NCBI GenBank assembly: GCA_951217055.1
Contig: OX578282.1
Span: forward strand, 71,391,092-71,455,091
Reading direction: 5' to 3'
Origin: Gerris lacustris
Taxonomy: Eukaryota > Arthropoda > Insecta > Hemiptera > Gerridae
DNA: 64,000 nt
The notes under the pieces are model-generated. The model searched no databases. It was not told the origin of the DNA and worked only from the letters and a program-made list of their open reading frames with translations. Positions 1 through 11,900 of this stretch are shown one piece after another. The translations under genes and the position numbers were made by a program. Numbering within the stretch: position 1 is the stretch's first letter; each line of letters opens with the position of its first letter.

Positions 1-590
1 ATTATTAATTTACTTAATACATATTTTACATATTTTATGGTAATACATTAAGTTCAATGTTGTTGTTTTTTTAGTTTTTTTTATTCCCACTGATAGTTTA
101 TGAATGAGGAATTATCCAATTCATGTACTGAGGCTTAGACATGAATGGGGAATGAGATTGAATACATTAATAGTGAATTTTATATTAATTACTATTGTCC
201 AATATTGGAATGAAGAACGTTTCTCAATAAATTGTGTATTAAAGTTGTGTAGAAAAAAATTTATCTAAAATATCCAGTATTTTTTTTATGGAGATGTAAT
301 TTTGTTCATACTTAATATATATTTTTGTTTCCTTTAGAATTTAATTTTTGTTATTTTTCTATCTTAAAGTAATATACTTAATACTTGTTTTGTATTTGTT
401 TATAATAAATAAAATATTCTGTAAAAAAAATGTATTTGAATGTTTTACTTACCAGCTCAATCAATAGATGAAAAGAACAAACTAATTGTTTAATCATTAA
501 ATTGGTTCGAATCAGCCAATGAAAACTTAGTCAACAGACAAACTTTTAAAATTCCAAGACTAAAATTAAGGGGGTACCAAAGTAAAAAAT
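1..590. other. AT-rich sequence without recognisable features
   Basis: Low-complexity AT-rich DNA with short homopolymer runs. I see no coding signal, terminal repeat or RNA gene here. Confidence 0.6.
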
Positions 591-591
591 C

Positions 592-1245
592 GGTCTGAGG
601 CAACTTAAACAAACTTTCTCATATATGAGTTCATAATAATTACTTAGCCCAGTGTTTTCCATTTATAAGTTTTTGAGTTTTCGTAGGAAAATTTAATTAT
701 TATTGTTAAACATTTTATCAAAATGTATCATAGAAATTAGATTTTATTCTCCTTGGCGAGTTTATTATTCGAACATGACCTCTGTCCGTCTGTGGTTCAA
801 GCTATTTTCTCAGGATCTAGATTTTTCCAGGAAAACAGCTTATATTGTTGGTTTCGTATTTAAATGGAGTACATTTAAGAATTTTTTAATCAAAATCATA
901 GGAACTGTTTTTTTAGAAATACTTTTTTCATGTTTCTTTAGGGTTTTTTTTTTGGGGGGGGGGGGGGGGTAGCGCCCCCGAATTTGGAGCTAAAATTAAT
1001 TTCTCTATTACGCCTCGGGTGATGATTTTTCTGAACATGTATGCCCGATTTCGTCAAACTGTAGATTCGGCCCAGTTGATAAGGCTCCAACCATATGCAC
1101 AAACAGACAGCAGACATTTTTTAAAAAAAAACACTTTTTTGGACTCAGGTTTGAGGTGCCCTGATCCCCCAAAATGTGTGAATCCATCACAATCAAATTT
1201 TCACACTATCACAATACTTTCTCTTTATATAAGAAAGTAAAATGA
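592..1245 (+). repeat. Interspersed repeat family I, copy 1
   Basis: About 650 bp that recurs in reverse orientation at about 17500-18150, where the phrase around 'cttagcccagtgttttccat' and the text on both sides are shared, and more loosely at 47410-48010. It carries a poly-G run (about 952-969) and ends in 'cacaatactttctctttata', a phrase seen again near 53790 and 63960. I cannot assign a superfamily, and no ORF looks real. ORFs here are short and low in complexity. Confidence 0.6.
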
Positions 1246-1436
1246 AGACATGAGGCAAAATGGATATTTAGTCCAAACTACTTTTTGACAAAGGAATATC
1301 ACAATTCTGTATATAAAATTGATCTAAATAGCAAGCCATGGGGGGGGGGGGCAAAACCTACTGGGGGGTCTGGAAGGTATGGATTACCACCCAGAAAAGC
1401 GGGTGGGTCCGGATTTTTTTTTATTAGGTCCCTGAA

Positions 1437-2010
1437 ATAGTACATAAAGTTTCCAGTGCGGAAAGTAGCATTTTGCATGCGAGTGTGGAGTTTGCACCCG
1501 AGCGACAGCGAGGGTGGTAAAACCACACGAGCAATGCAAAATGCCGTTTTCGCACGAGCTGCGTACCGTACTTTATCTACAATTGTTAGATTTAAATAAT
1601 AAATACAGAAAAAAATAAACTTGCTGTATGTAAGTTCGTATCTCTTCTCTTGATAAAGATGGCATTAATCTTGAGTTGTATTTTTTGCCGAATTAATTAT
1701 TTCTGGAGGATTATTATTCTCTACATTTTCGTCAAAGCCACTTGATTCATTCATGGTTTTTCACCAAATACTCGATATAAACAGTTACTTTAATAAAAGA
1801 ATAGCAAATTAGTTTTGTTTAATGTAAACAAACTCGCCAATCGTGCTTAAAGCTGAAGAATTCCTCTTCTTTACTGCGCTAGGGTGGTAAAGAAGAGGAA
1901 TTCTTCAGAACTATGAGACGCGCATGCGCAATGAATACAAGTACGTAAATAATCTCTTTCTACGCATCTAAACAGAGATATAATGTTTATATTTTGTATC
2001 AAACATAGAT
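1437..2010 (+). repeat. Interspersed repeat family G, copy 1
   Basis: Nearly the same sequence recurs at 44224-44803. It contains two potential hairpins: an imperfect one around 1460-1555 (GCATTTTGCAT against ATGCAAAATGC) and a perfect 22-bp one at 1853-1908. The internal TTTATCTAC motif and the overall layout link it to repeat family A. No coding capacity is visible. Superfamily unknown. Confidence 0.75.
1853..1908. repeat. Perfect 22-bp inverted repeat inside family G
   Basis: The left arm 1853-1874 (CTGAAGAATTCCTCTTCTTT then AC) is exactly complementary to 1887-1908, with a 12-nt loop. The second G copy at 44641-44696 keeps a 23-bp perfect stem with a 10-nt loop. Confidence 0.9.
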
Positions 2011-2697
2011 AAACGTATTTTTTATGCACCATCATAATCACCATCAGCCTCTTATAATTGAACTAACACCGTATCTTGTAAGTCTAGTACTGTACCACAT
2101 TTTGCTTTTCCAAACATTTATTTTCAGGTAAAGTATGAATTGAAATGCTAGGGTTTTGTTTCTGACCTAAGAACTGACTTTTATTTGTTTATTTTATTCC
2201 AGTTTGCTTTGTTATCTCGATTACGACACCCATCAAGATAACAAACACGCTGCTACACTACAATAAAACCTGTAAATTAACAATTTAATCTCCTTTTTTT
2301 CAGTAGTTTTTCATCAAATCTTACCCTTTTACTTTATTTAGTATTTTATTTATTTTTTACTTTCTATCAACCTCAGTCAATATTACTCATAAAAAAGAGT
2401 AAGAAGTCGTATCAGGTTATGGTATCGATATACTCAGACACAGTGTCTTTGAAAGAATTTTAAGTATCAAAATCGTATTGGATACTTTTAGAATACGATT
2501 TTGATACTTTTAAGAACTGGATACTGGCTATCTCTAGTGCTGAGTGTATCAACTAACGTCTACGCACCAGCACACCGTGTGTGCGCTGTGCAGCTGCCTC
2601 CCTCCCATCGTGCTACTGTCACCAATGATTGCTGTTAAGTCTAATTATTGATATAAATGAAGTTATGACGAGAACATTAAAATATGAACTTACCAAT

Positions 2698-2760
2698 ACA
2701 GTAGAGCATCGATTATCCGAACTAATATTTTTTGAGGTGGTTCGGATAATTAAAATTCAC
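2698..2760 (+). mobile_element. pogo/Tigger-like terminal sequence
   Basis: TA is followed by CAGTAGAGCATCGATTATCC, and a 'ttcggataat' piece lies 35 bp inward. This resembles the terminal inverted repeats of pogo/Tigger elements as I remember them. I found no matching opposite end, so it is a solitary or decayed terminus. Confidence 0.4.
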
Positions 2761-3089
2761 TAAAAAAAATAAAGGGAAGATGTAAAAATAATCAACCACG
2801 TTTATGCTAAAAGCATCTTTGTTTTATTCATCTAGTAGATAGTGGAAAAAATATTAGTTATATCACCTAAGATTAATTTGGCGTAGCATAAAGAAAGTTG
2901 TAATACTCGTCTGCTTAATTTTTTTTTTTTTTACTTAATTTTTCACCATAAATCTCAATTTGCCAAATCCCATGTCATAATTTGAAATTTTTCAGCCACC
3001 TAGAACTGGTGATGAATGAATAGTCACATCCAAGCTTCATATTTAATTACACTTCTTTTTCACACAATATGTCCAGATGTGGGCTGTCC

Positions 3090-3510
3090 AGAGTTTCCAT
3101 GTGCAAAATTTGGGGAAGATTGAAAGACGGGAAGTGGTTCAAAATCGGGGTAATAGGTGTGCGATGAAACTTAAAAACCAAAGAAATATGACGCCAATTT
3201 TTATTTATTTATTTTTTTTTTGGTTTCTGTATTCTTCACCTTAATTGTTTCCATGCGCAAAATTTGGGGAAGATTGAAAGACGGGAAGTGGTTCAAAATC
3301 GGGGTAATAGGTGTGCGATGAAACTTAGAAAGCAAGGTAATGTAAGACTCTTTTTTTTTTTTTTCTTTTTTTTCTGTATTCATTACCTCTATTGTTTCCA
3401 TGTGCAAAATTTGGTGACGATTGAATGACGGGAAGTGGTTCAAAATTGGGTTAATGGAAATGTGCGATGAAACTTACAAAGCAAAGTAATATAAGACCAG
3501 TAAAAATTAA
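3090..3510 (+). repeat. Three tandem copies of a ~150-bp unit
   Basis: Units begin near 3096, 3248 and 3392 with 'gtttccatgtgcaaaatttg', followed by 'gaagattgaaagacgggaag' or a close variant. The copies are separated by T-rich stretches of variable length. The minus-strand reading frame through them is a by-product of the repeat. Confidence 0.8.
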
Positions 3511-5030
3511 GAATAATATGACACATGGACCCACAATATTGAATATTGAGCTTAAAATTGTATTTAAGTGAGTCAATATTTTAAGTGAGCTTAAAATTGT
3601 AATTATGGTTATTCTTGGTTAAAACCCAATCTCTACAGTTAATTTATGGATAATTTTAATTCTTATTCTATCAAAGATTTCATGGCAGTGTCTGCATCTA
3701 ACACTAAATAAGAATTTAAAGGATTTAAAAATAAAACCACAATTAATTTAATTTTTTTTACTTCGTTTTAATTACTTAATTATTTATTTTATTCTCTTTA
3801 CAAAAATATATTATTAATTAGCTAATAAAATATATTTTTATTTAAATTACAAACTGATATAGAAACACATTTCTTTCGGTAATTATAATATAAAGTTTAT
3901 ATTTCTTAAAATTTTTAATCTCTAAGCACTTGGTGCTCCTTAATATTTTTCCATAATAATAATTATATTTCATTCATTCAATATTGCTTATTTTTTTTCT
4001 CTTAAACAATAGTTTACAAATAACAATTTATTTTTTATTTTTAAATAATACAAATAATAAAATTTCCATTTAATATTTTGTTTTTTCTTTACAAAAGTAT
4101 GTTTAAAATAATAAATATAAATGAAATTTATGGTGAGAAAAAAATCAAATAATACAAAATTAATAAATAAATAACATGGCAGTTTATTTTATATTACTAC
4201 TAAGTTATAAATATTTTATATGAAAATTTACTTAATTCAATTTATTTTTTTATTTTTTTCATTATTTATTTTTGAATAAAATTTATTTATGTTTTATAGT
4301 ACAATAGTTTATAAACATGGGGAGGGGGGGATTTTATAAAAGGAGTTAAGGTTGGTATTTAAAATTCATTTAAAGATGTTTGAAATATTTTATTGTGGAC
4401 TTGTTGGAAAAACTCTAGTGTCATATTTCACAATATTAATTTTGATTCACAGTCTTAAAGAATTTCATCTTCATCTATATTTTTATATAGAGAAATTCAG
4501 TGTCATTATTAAAAAACAATTGTGAATTTATTAAAAAAAATGACGATAACTCTATTTTTGCCAACAAAACAAAAAGATAAATGAAAAAAATTTAGAAAAC
4601 TTAATTTTTTTTGTCTAATTTTTGATGGTAATGTTTGGCTTGATGAGTTCTTTCCCCCACGCTCACAATTTTGATGAACGACCTAGAGTATCAGCATTTA
4701 TAATAATCACACAAGTAATAATAAAGTTAAGAGTTGATTTTGCTTGAATTTAGCATGATTTTTTTTTTTAAAAAATGTTTATTGTCGAACATGTACAAAA
4801 TCCCTTTATATATACTAACTCAAATTTTTGAGGGAGATATACAAGTAACTTTTTTTTCTACCAATGTGATTTTCTAATTATTGAGTTGAAAATTGTAAAG
4901 AAAAAATCTTAAATTGCAATTTTCTTTTCACCAATAACACTGTATTCTCTCTCAATTGTCAAATTGTGAGAAATACAAAATGAAAAAGTACACATATTGG
5001 GTTTTATAGGTGCAGCAACAATATTATACA
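3511..5030. other. Very AT-rich intergenic DNA
   Basis: Long A and T runs and a short G run near 4320. I find no open frame, RNA gene or clear terminal repeat. Confidence 0.6.
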
Positions 5031-5095
5031 CAGTAAAATGTCAATAATTCAGACGTCAAAAATCCAGACTGTCGATAATTCGGATTAGATTCTGG
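5031..5095 (+). mobile_element. Possible second pogo/Tigger-like terminus
   Basis: CAGTAAAATGTCAATAATTC and the nearby 'gtcgataattcggat' resemble the piece at 2698 and have the same orientation, so the two cannot be the paired ends of one element. This is weak evidence. Confidence 0.25.
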
Positions 5096-5835
5096 TGATA
5101 AATAAGACAATCTGTACATGCAATACTATAAAGTAAATACCACACATAACTCACCATAGCAATCTGATACCCAGAAAATAAATTTTAAATATACATCATA
5201 ACATGAATACCCTCCTTTTCCCCATTTCATTATATAAGTAACAAATAAATAAAAACAATAAATTGTGTAGAATACCAAACATTTAAAATAATAATAAAAT
5301 TGTAACAATTTACAAATAAAACACACAAAAGAGTAAATAAATTAACGATACGTTTTAAACAAAATTGAAGGATAATTCAAACGATATTCAAAGGGCGTTG
5401 GGGGGGGGGGGGGATTTTAAAATTAATTAATAGAACTAAGACAAGATAATTGAAAAATATAACAACTAAAAAGAACACACAGAATATTTGACATTTTCAA
5501 ATCAATGCCAAAATAACATTTATAAATTTGCCATCATTTTTTTTATTTTCTTTAAATTCTACACTGTAGAGATTACTAAAATAAAAAGAAAAATTATTTT
5601 AGTTAGAGGAAATCATATGGAGAAATATAATATATTTAGTAAAAGGAAAGTTAATTAATAATTGAAATTTTGTAGAACTTATTCAAATTTAAGATTACAC
5701 TGTAAGCTGTGCTGTCAAATTCATTCACTGTAACAAAGAGACATAGTTTTTCTTGCTATTTCTTTTATGTCCTGATTAATATAAGCATAGGTTCTTACAG
5801 GATAAAGAGAACGCCCACTTTATACATAAATTCTA

Positions 5836-6390
5836 TGTGATCATAAGCGTGAAACATGTCTCATATTGATGTAATCATCAGTGTGAAACATGTCTCATAT
5901 TGATATATTCATGACATGATCAGTGTGAAACATGACTCATATTGATATAACCATCAGTGTGAAACATGTCTCATATTGATGTAATCATCAGTGTGAAACA
6001 TGTCTCATATTGATATAATCATCAGTGTGAAACATGACTCATATTGATATAATCATCAGTGTGAAACATGACTCATATTGATATAATCATCAGTGTGAAA
6101 CATGTCTCATATTGATATATTCATCAGTGTGAAACATGTCTCATATTGATATATTCATCAGTGTGAAACATGACTCATATTGATATAGTCATCAGTGTGT
6201 CTCATATTGATAATCATCAGTGTGAAACATGACCCATAATGATATAATCATCAGTGTTCTCATATTGATATGATCATCAGAGTGTCTCATATTGATATAA
6301 TCATCAGAGTGTCTCATATTGATATAATCATCAGAGGGAAACATTTCTTATATTGATATATAATCATCAGTATGAAACATGTCTCACCTT
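5836..6390 (+). repeat. 34-bp minisatellite
   Basis: About 16 head-to-tail copies of a unit close to 'atcatcagtgtgaaacatgt' plus 'ctcatattgatat'. Several units towards the right end are shortened by loss of the GAAACAT part. Unit boundaries are clear by eye, but the exact copy number depends on how the degenerate edges are counted. Confidence 0.9.
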
Positions 6391-7423
6391 GCAGTGATTT
6401 GAACTGTTGAAGAGTTAGATATGTTGGTGTTTCTATCTTGATTTAAGGGCGCAGGGCACACTTTTTACTTGGCTACGCCCCATTATATTCTTATTTTTTT
6501 AAAAAATATATTTTAAAATAATCTCCTTTTATACATTATATATTTTTATAGTACTTAATTTTTTTTTTTTAACTTCCAATTTACATAAAAAATGGTCATT
6601 ACATGATAAAGGTTACTTTACACATCTTTTTTAATATGATAATTAGTGTAAAAAATGTCTCATCTTTTTGAGGTTTGAACCGGTTATATTGAGAGTTTTC
6701 ATATCGGTTCCAAGGCACATCTTTAGTCTCTCAGACTCTCAGATCCCTCTTTGTAGAACTTAATAACATGCAAAATTTAAAAATAAAAATATGGGAAAAT
6801 AAAGTTTTTAAAAATATAATAAAAATAATAATCATTAGTTAGATTTAGGAATGTCGAAGTGTTTATTGTTATTGTAAGCATATTAATTAATGAGGTCATT
6901 TACAACTTAATATGCATTTCAATTTAGAATTGTTTATTTATAAATTAAGAATAAGTACAAATTTTATTTTAAAAAATAAAACAACCTGGGCACACATGTT
7001 TCGGCAAGCGTGGCAGTTTAGACTGATCAGTCCGAATGGAGGCCAGCTACCTGAACAGTCACGACTGTTAAGGTGGGCGGATTATACATAAGTTTAGGCT
7101 GCAGGCCTTCAAACGGAATTTTCAGCCTAAACTGCCAAGCTGCCACATCAAGAGTACCAGACTTTAAAGTTCATAATTAACTATTTCATTGTCTAAGTAC
7201 AGTAGCAAATATTTTAATAGAAATTTAGTTTTTGAACTCTTTTATTTTCCAATTGGAAAATATAATTCAACTTTTTAAATCACTATCTGGTCCTTTTTAA
7301 ATTTTGAAAATGAAGGAACAACATTAATCGGTCAGATAAAACATTCCCTTACTAAAAATTAATTATCACCAAATATTTTGCTATTGCGGATTGACAATAA
7401 ATAGATCAATTTGTTATTATATT
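6391..7423. other. Intergenic DNA with one small inverted repeat
   Basis: Mostly AT-rich. At about 7010-7137 a short foldback reads 'gtggcagtttagactga' on one side and the complement of 'ggcagtttaggctga' on the other, possibly a small MITE. Nothing else is recognised. Confidence 0.45.
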
Positions 7424-7429
7424 TTTATT
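7424..7429 (-). promoter_or_regulatory. Candidate polyadenylation signal for Rab32
   Basis: On the minus strand this reads AATAAA, about 310 bp downstream of the Rab32 stop codon. It is a candidate only, because AATAAA is common in DNA this AT-rich. Confidence 0.3.
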
Positions 7430-7736
7430 CACCGTAGAAAGTTATGGCTCTGAGATGTATTTATAATGTGTATACAGTTAAAATACAAGTTAATAAAATA
7501 AATGTCTTCTGTGGACTGTCACACCAATAAATAAATAAACTATAACAATAAAAAAAAAAATAATAATGGATAATTAAATTAAAAAAATTGTAAAGTGTTT
7601 AAATCTGGTTAGGACAAGAAGAAGGTCGTTTGATTAAAGTGATGGAACGACTCAATACAATGTATGGTGGTGTAGTCTAGTCGGCTGTTGAGTTGGTCGC
7701 TGGGTCGTTTAGTTTGATGTCGCTATATAAGAAATG

Positions 7737-7856
7737 TCAGCAGGAGCATCCTCTTCTATCTGATGTTGAGTCTGGGTTGGAATCGAGAGGGAATTTACCG
7801 TTGTCCTTACCGCTCCCGTAACCCTTACCGTTGTCTGATAAGTCGTTGCTAAGGAT
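7737..7856 (-). CDS. Rab32: Rab32, last coding exon (C-terminal tail)
   Basis: This exon encodes 39 residues and a TGA stop. It follows a good acceptor (TTGTTTCAG) at 7857 and joins in phase 0 to the exon ending at 16178, so that LVSQ continues as ILSND. The tail is hydrophilic and glycine/serine-rich, then ends DRRGCSC. Cys-Ser-Cys is a standard double geranylgeranylation signal for Rab GTPases, which anchors the protein in membranes. A variable tail with a prenylated end is what the Rab family predicts, and ILxND resembles the start of the Rab32 hypervariable region. The exon lies 8.3 kb from the previous one because a retrotransposon occupies the intron. A different frame over this stretch is open too, but it has no stop-plus-prenylation logic and I reject it. 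Confidence 0.88.
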   Translation of the reverse strand: MLSNDLSDNGKGYGSGKDNGKFPLDSNPDSTSDRRGCSC

Positions 7857-8000
7857 CTGAAACAATTAAGTGTAAAGAGAGAGTAGAATAAGCAAAAATA
7901 TAAATTCACCCCGAAGGGGCCCACCAGTAAACTACCAACCAAAAGAAAGAGAAGAGATGATAGAGCAAAAGAATGAAGAAAAAATCAAATTAAATTAAAA

Positions 8001-8505
8001 TAATAGTTATTTATGCACCTAGGGAGTAAAGTAAGCCATTATTCCCTGAGCGAAAAAGTTGGTTCTTGAGGCGAAGCCGAAGGAACCATGGTCCTTAAAT
8101 CCCGAGGCGAAGCCAAGGGAATTAGACTCTTTAATTCCCAAGGCGCAGCCGAGGGAAAAACTCTAATTAGCTCCCGAGGGAGATAATTATCGCGAGGGGA
8201 ATATTGGCACTTTACTCACGAGGTACATACAATATTTTATCTCCAGTGGAAAGAAAATACACATTTTCGTCCATTGCAGTTTTTATTAATTATTTTAATA
8301 AATAACAATAATTATTAGCACTTGCAATAGCAGATATAAGAGATTCAATATTAAAAACAAATAAGAATTGGAATTAAACTCAAATAAAAGGTTATTTAGA
8401 TGGTTATAAACAAAGATAAGCATGGTAGAAAATGCAGTGTCGCCAACCTGATTTCAACAACTTGATTACATTAGCCATTCACTTTCTACTATTTATAAAA
8501 TAATT
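8001..8505 (-). repeat. Repeat family A, copy 1, left part (interrupted)
   Basis: This is the reverse complement of the units at 19983-20580, 49814-50379 and 59454-60061. It runs from the TAATAGTTATTTATGCACC end through the CG-rich hairpin region to 'tataaaataatt', where a non-LTR retrotransposon interrupts it. The remainder resumes at 14260. It lies inside the last Rab32 intron. Confidence 0.88.
8494..8505. repeat. Target-site duplication of the non-LTR element, left copy
   Basis: TATAAAATAATT here and at 14260-14271. The sequence occurs once, uninterrupted, in the other family A copies, so the duplication is the insertion scar. Its exact end merges into the poly-T run. Confidence 0.85.
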
Positions 8506-8520
8506 TTTTTTTTTTTTTTT
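8504..8520 (-). other. Poly-A tail of the non-LTR element
   Basis: An unbroken run of T on the plus strand, directly after the target duplication. On the element's strand this is the 3' poly-A tail. Confidence 0.8.
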
Positions 8521-8992
8521 AAACAAATTCTTTATTGGCATAAGTAACAAAAAAAATATTTGTGTTTACCGGAGCCATAATGTTATTTTGAGAGGGGTTA
8601 TTTTGTGCCTTTTTATAATTTTGATATTTTGTAAGGGATTGGAGCTTTTTAATCAAATTTGGGGAAGGGTATAATGGATAATTTCGGAGTATATATTTAT
8701 ATTTTTTTATTTTTCTAAACGGAAGTTTTTGAATGGATTTTTGTTAGGGTTGTTTGCAGGTATTTAAACGGGTATCATAGGCAGTCTGTGGACTGACTTA
8801 AGAGTGGACCAACCTGGCATTTGCCTAGTAAATTGAGGGAAACCACAGAAAACCTCAATTAGGTTGGGTGGACCCGAGTCCTTCCAAAATTCTTCCTATG
8901 TTTTCCCTAAGTAATTTTTATTTATTTTTTAAATTTTATTTCGTTTGTGGATTTCTGTTGGTGAGTGGACTCCAGATTTTTTCAATTTTAGG

Positions 8993-11900
8993 CTAAGGGG
9001 AGTAATTTATTTCTTTTACGAATTTTAGTGTAAGTTTAATATTTTTTAAATTTGAGAATAGGATGGTCTTGATTTTTTCATTTTTGTCTTGAATTTCTTG
9101 TATTTTAATTTCTTGGTATAATTTATTTCTTTCTGATTTATATTTCGGACATTCCAATAGGATGTGAGCTACATTTTCTTCTTTTTCAGGACAAGTATAA
9201 CATATTGGTGAATCACTTAGTCCTATTATATAGTTGTACTGAATGCATCGTGCATGGTAACTTCTTAATCTATTAATTTTCATTATGTCTGTACGTGGTA
9301 GTTTTGTTTTCCAAAACCATGGTTTAAGTGGAATTTTTTTGACTATTAATTTGAAATTTTTTGCTTTTTCTGGTTCTTCTTGTAGTTTTATATTAAATTT
9401 TTCAAACATATTCTTTTTGGATAGTATTATGAGGTCTCTTGTTGGTATTTGTTTTTCAGATTGTTGTGTAGGGGTTTTGGCAAGTTTGTCTGCTTCCTCG
9501 TTTCCTTCAATTCCTTGATGTGATTTGACCCATATAAAGTCTATTTCTTTATTGTTTCTTCTTATTTCTGCTATATTGTTTAAAATATTCATGAAGATGT
9601 GATCCAAGTGTGTAGTGTATGAAATGTTGTCAAGTTTTTTAAGAACGCCCTGGTTGTCACATGCTATCGTGTATTTGTTATATTTATTTTGTAATGTGTT
9701 AATGTATTCTAGTGCATGTAAAATTGCTAAACTTTCTAATGTATATATACTAGTATGTTGAGGGCATGAGTAGCCGATGCCTTGTTTTAATTGGGGGTCA
9801 TAATAAGAATATCCTGTTAAATTTTGTTGTTTTGATCCGTCTGTAAATATAGTGTAAGTGTTGTGTGGATGTAATTTATTTAGTTGATCTTCGAATGTAA
9901 TGTTATTGTAAGGATAAGTAAATTTGGGTATATATATATTTGGTTTTTGATATAGGTTTTCATAATTAATTTGATGAATTGGTAATAATTCGTGTTGGTA
10001 TATACTTTGATTTAAGTAAGGTAATAGATTATTGTAGCTATTGTTTAGTAAGGGTGTAGGTTTATGTCGCCAGTATCTGTGTACTCTGTTTATTTTGTTA
10101 GATAGTTCTGATATAGATTTGTATATGGTAGAGTATTGAGTGTATAATTTTAATAGTAGTTTGTCAGCTAAATGTTGTCGGCGAAGGTTAAGTGGTTGTT
10201 CGCAGCATTCAGTTAATATAATGATTATTGGTGTTGATTTTAAATATCCCATAGATAATCGTAAGGCCCTGTATTGAATGTGGTCGAGTTTTGTAAGTAA
10301 GTATTGTTTTGCGTTACCGTAGAAAGGTGATGCAAAGTCTAAGCATGATCTTATTGTTGCCCTATAAAATGTAATCATGGTTTTTGGATCACTTCCCCAT
10401 GATTTGTTGCAGGTCATTTTCATTATGTTCAGGTATTTTTCACATTTTAAGGAAATATTCTTGATGTGTTCTTTCCATGTAAGTTTTTGATCGAGGAAGA
10501 GACCAAGAAATCTGATTACTGTTTTTCGTTTTATTTGTATATTTCCAAAATTGATATAATTTTCTAGGTGGGGATTATTTCTTCTTGTGAAAACACAACA
10601 TTCTGATTTTTCATGGGATAGTTCTAGTCCAGTAATTCTAGTCCAGTTTTGAATTGCTTGTAATGCTTGACTAAGATCATTTACCATGTCATCAATTTTT
10701 TTACTGATTGAGTATATTAATACATCATCGGCAAACTGGAGTATTTTTACAGGATGGGGTATTGTTATTTCAAGGTCTGAAGTGTGAATTATGTATAATA
10801 GGGGGCTTAAAATAGCCCCCTGTGGGATACCTTTTCTAGTTATTCTACTTCCTACTATTTCTCCGTTGACTCGAAAAAGTAGTGTTCTATTAGTTATTAA
10901 TTTTATAATAAAATTTGCAGTTTGTTGTGGTATGTTCATTTGTATTAATTTATGATGTAATATATTAAGGTCAACATTGTCATAAGCTTGTGTAATGTCT
11001 AGAAGTAGTGTTAATACTGACTTTTTTTGTGTGAATGCGCTGTGTATGTCTGTTACAAGCTGACTTTGGCTTTCTAAAACTGATTTATTTTTTCTAAATC
11101 CTTTTTGCGATTTTGCAAGTTTTTCATTCGACTCTATCCACCATTCCAATCTATTTTTAATTAATCTTTCAAAAGTTTTTAACATACATGATGATAATGA
11201 AATTGGACGATAATTTGAGGCTAAATCGGCTGTTTTTCCTGGTTTTTTAATGGGGATTATTATAAATGTTTGCCATGATTCAGGAATTTTTTGTGTTTCC
11301 CAAATGTTATTAAATATTTCTAAAAGTGTGTTTTTTGAAATTGGGGGTAGGTGGTGTATCATGTCATAGTGAATATTATCGTGTCCAGGGGAAGTATTGC
11401 TGTGTTTAATAGCCGTTTTAAATTCGGAAAATGTAAAAGGTTTGGTTAGTACATGAGTGTTGTTACTATTTAAAGATTTTGGGATTATATTTGTTACTGA
11501 TGGGGGGGCTAATTTATCCATAAATTCCTCTAGCCAGGTTCCTGGATTTGTTTGTATTTCATTTGATGGATTTTTATTTAATTTTTTAAACGATTTCCAA
11601 ACACTGGATGGTGTATTTTTTGAAAAGTTTAGGTTATCACAATATTGTTTCCAACTATTTCTTTTTTTAAGTTTAATTAATCGTCTAAATTTTGTGTGTT
11701 TACGTTTGAAATTAATAAAATTTGTTAAATTTGGATTGGCGTTAAAGTTTTGATAAGCGTTGTATCTTTCATATTTTGATTGTTCGCAGGTTGTATCCCA
11801 CCAATGAATAAGGTTGGGATAAGGAGTTGAAGTAATTTTTCTTTTTTTTATTTCCGGAATTGAATCTTTAGATGCTGTGTTTATATCATCTATAAAGTCA

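Noticed and set aside
5836..6390. CRISPR-like array
   Set aside because: Repeat units are directly adjacent with no unique spacers, and the context is eukaryotic.
7709..7942. 77-codon minus-strand ORF over the last Rab32 exon
   Set aside because: It uses a different frame from the one that joins the Rab32 exons and ends in CSC-stop. Its start lies in intron sequence.
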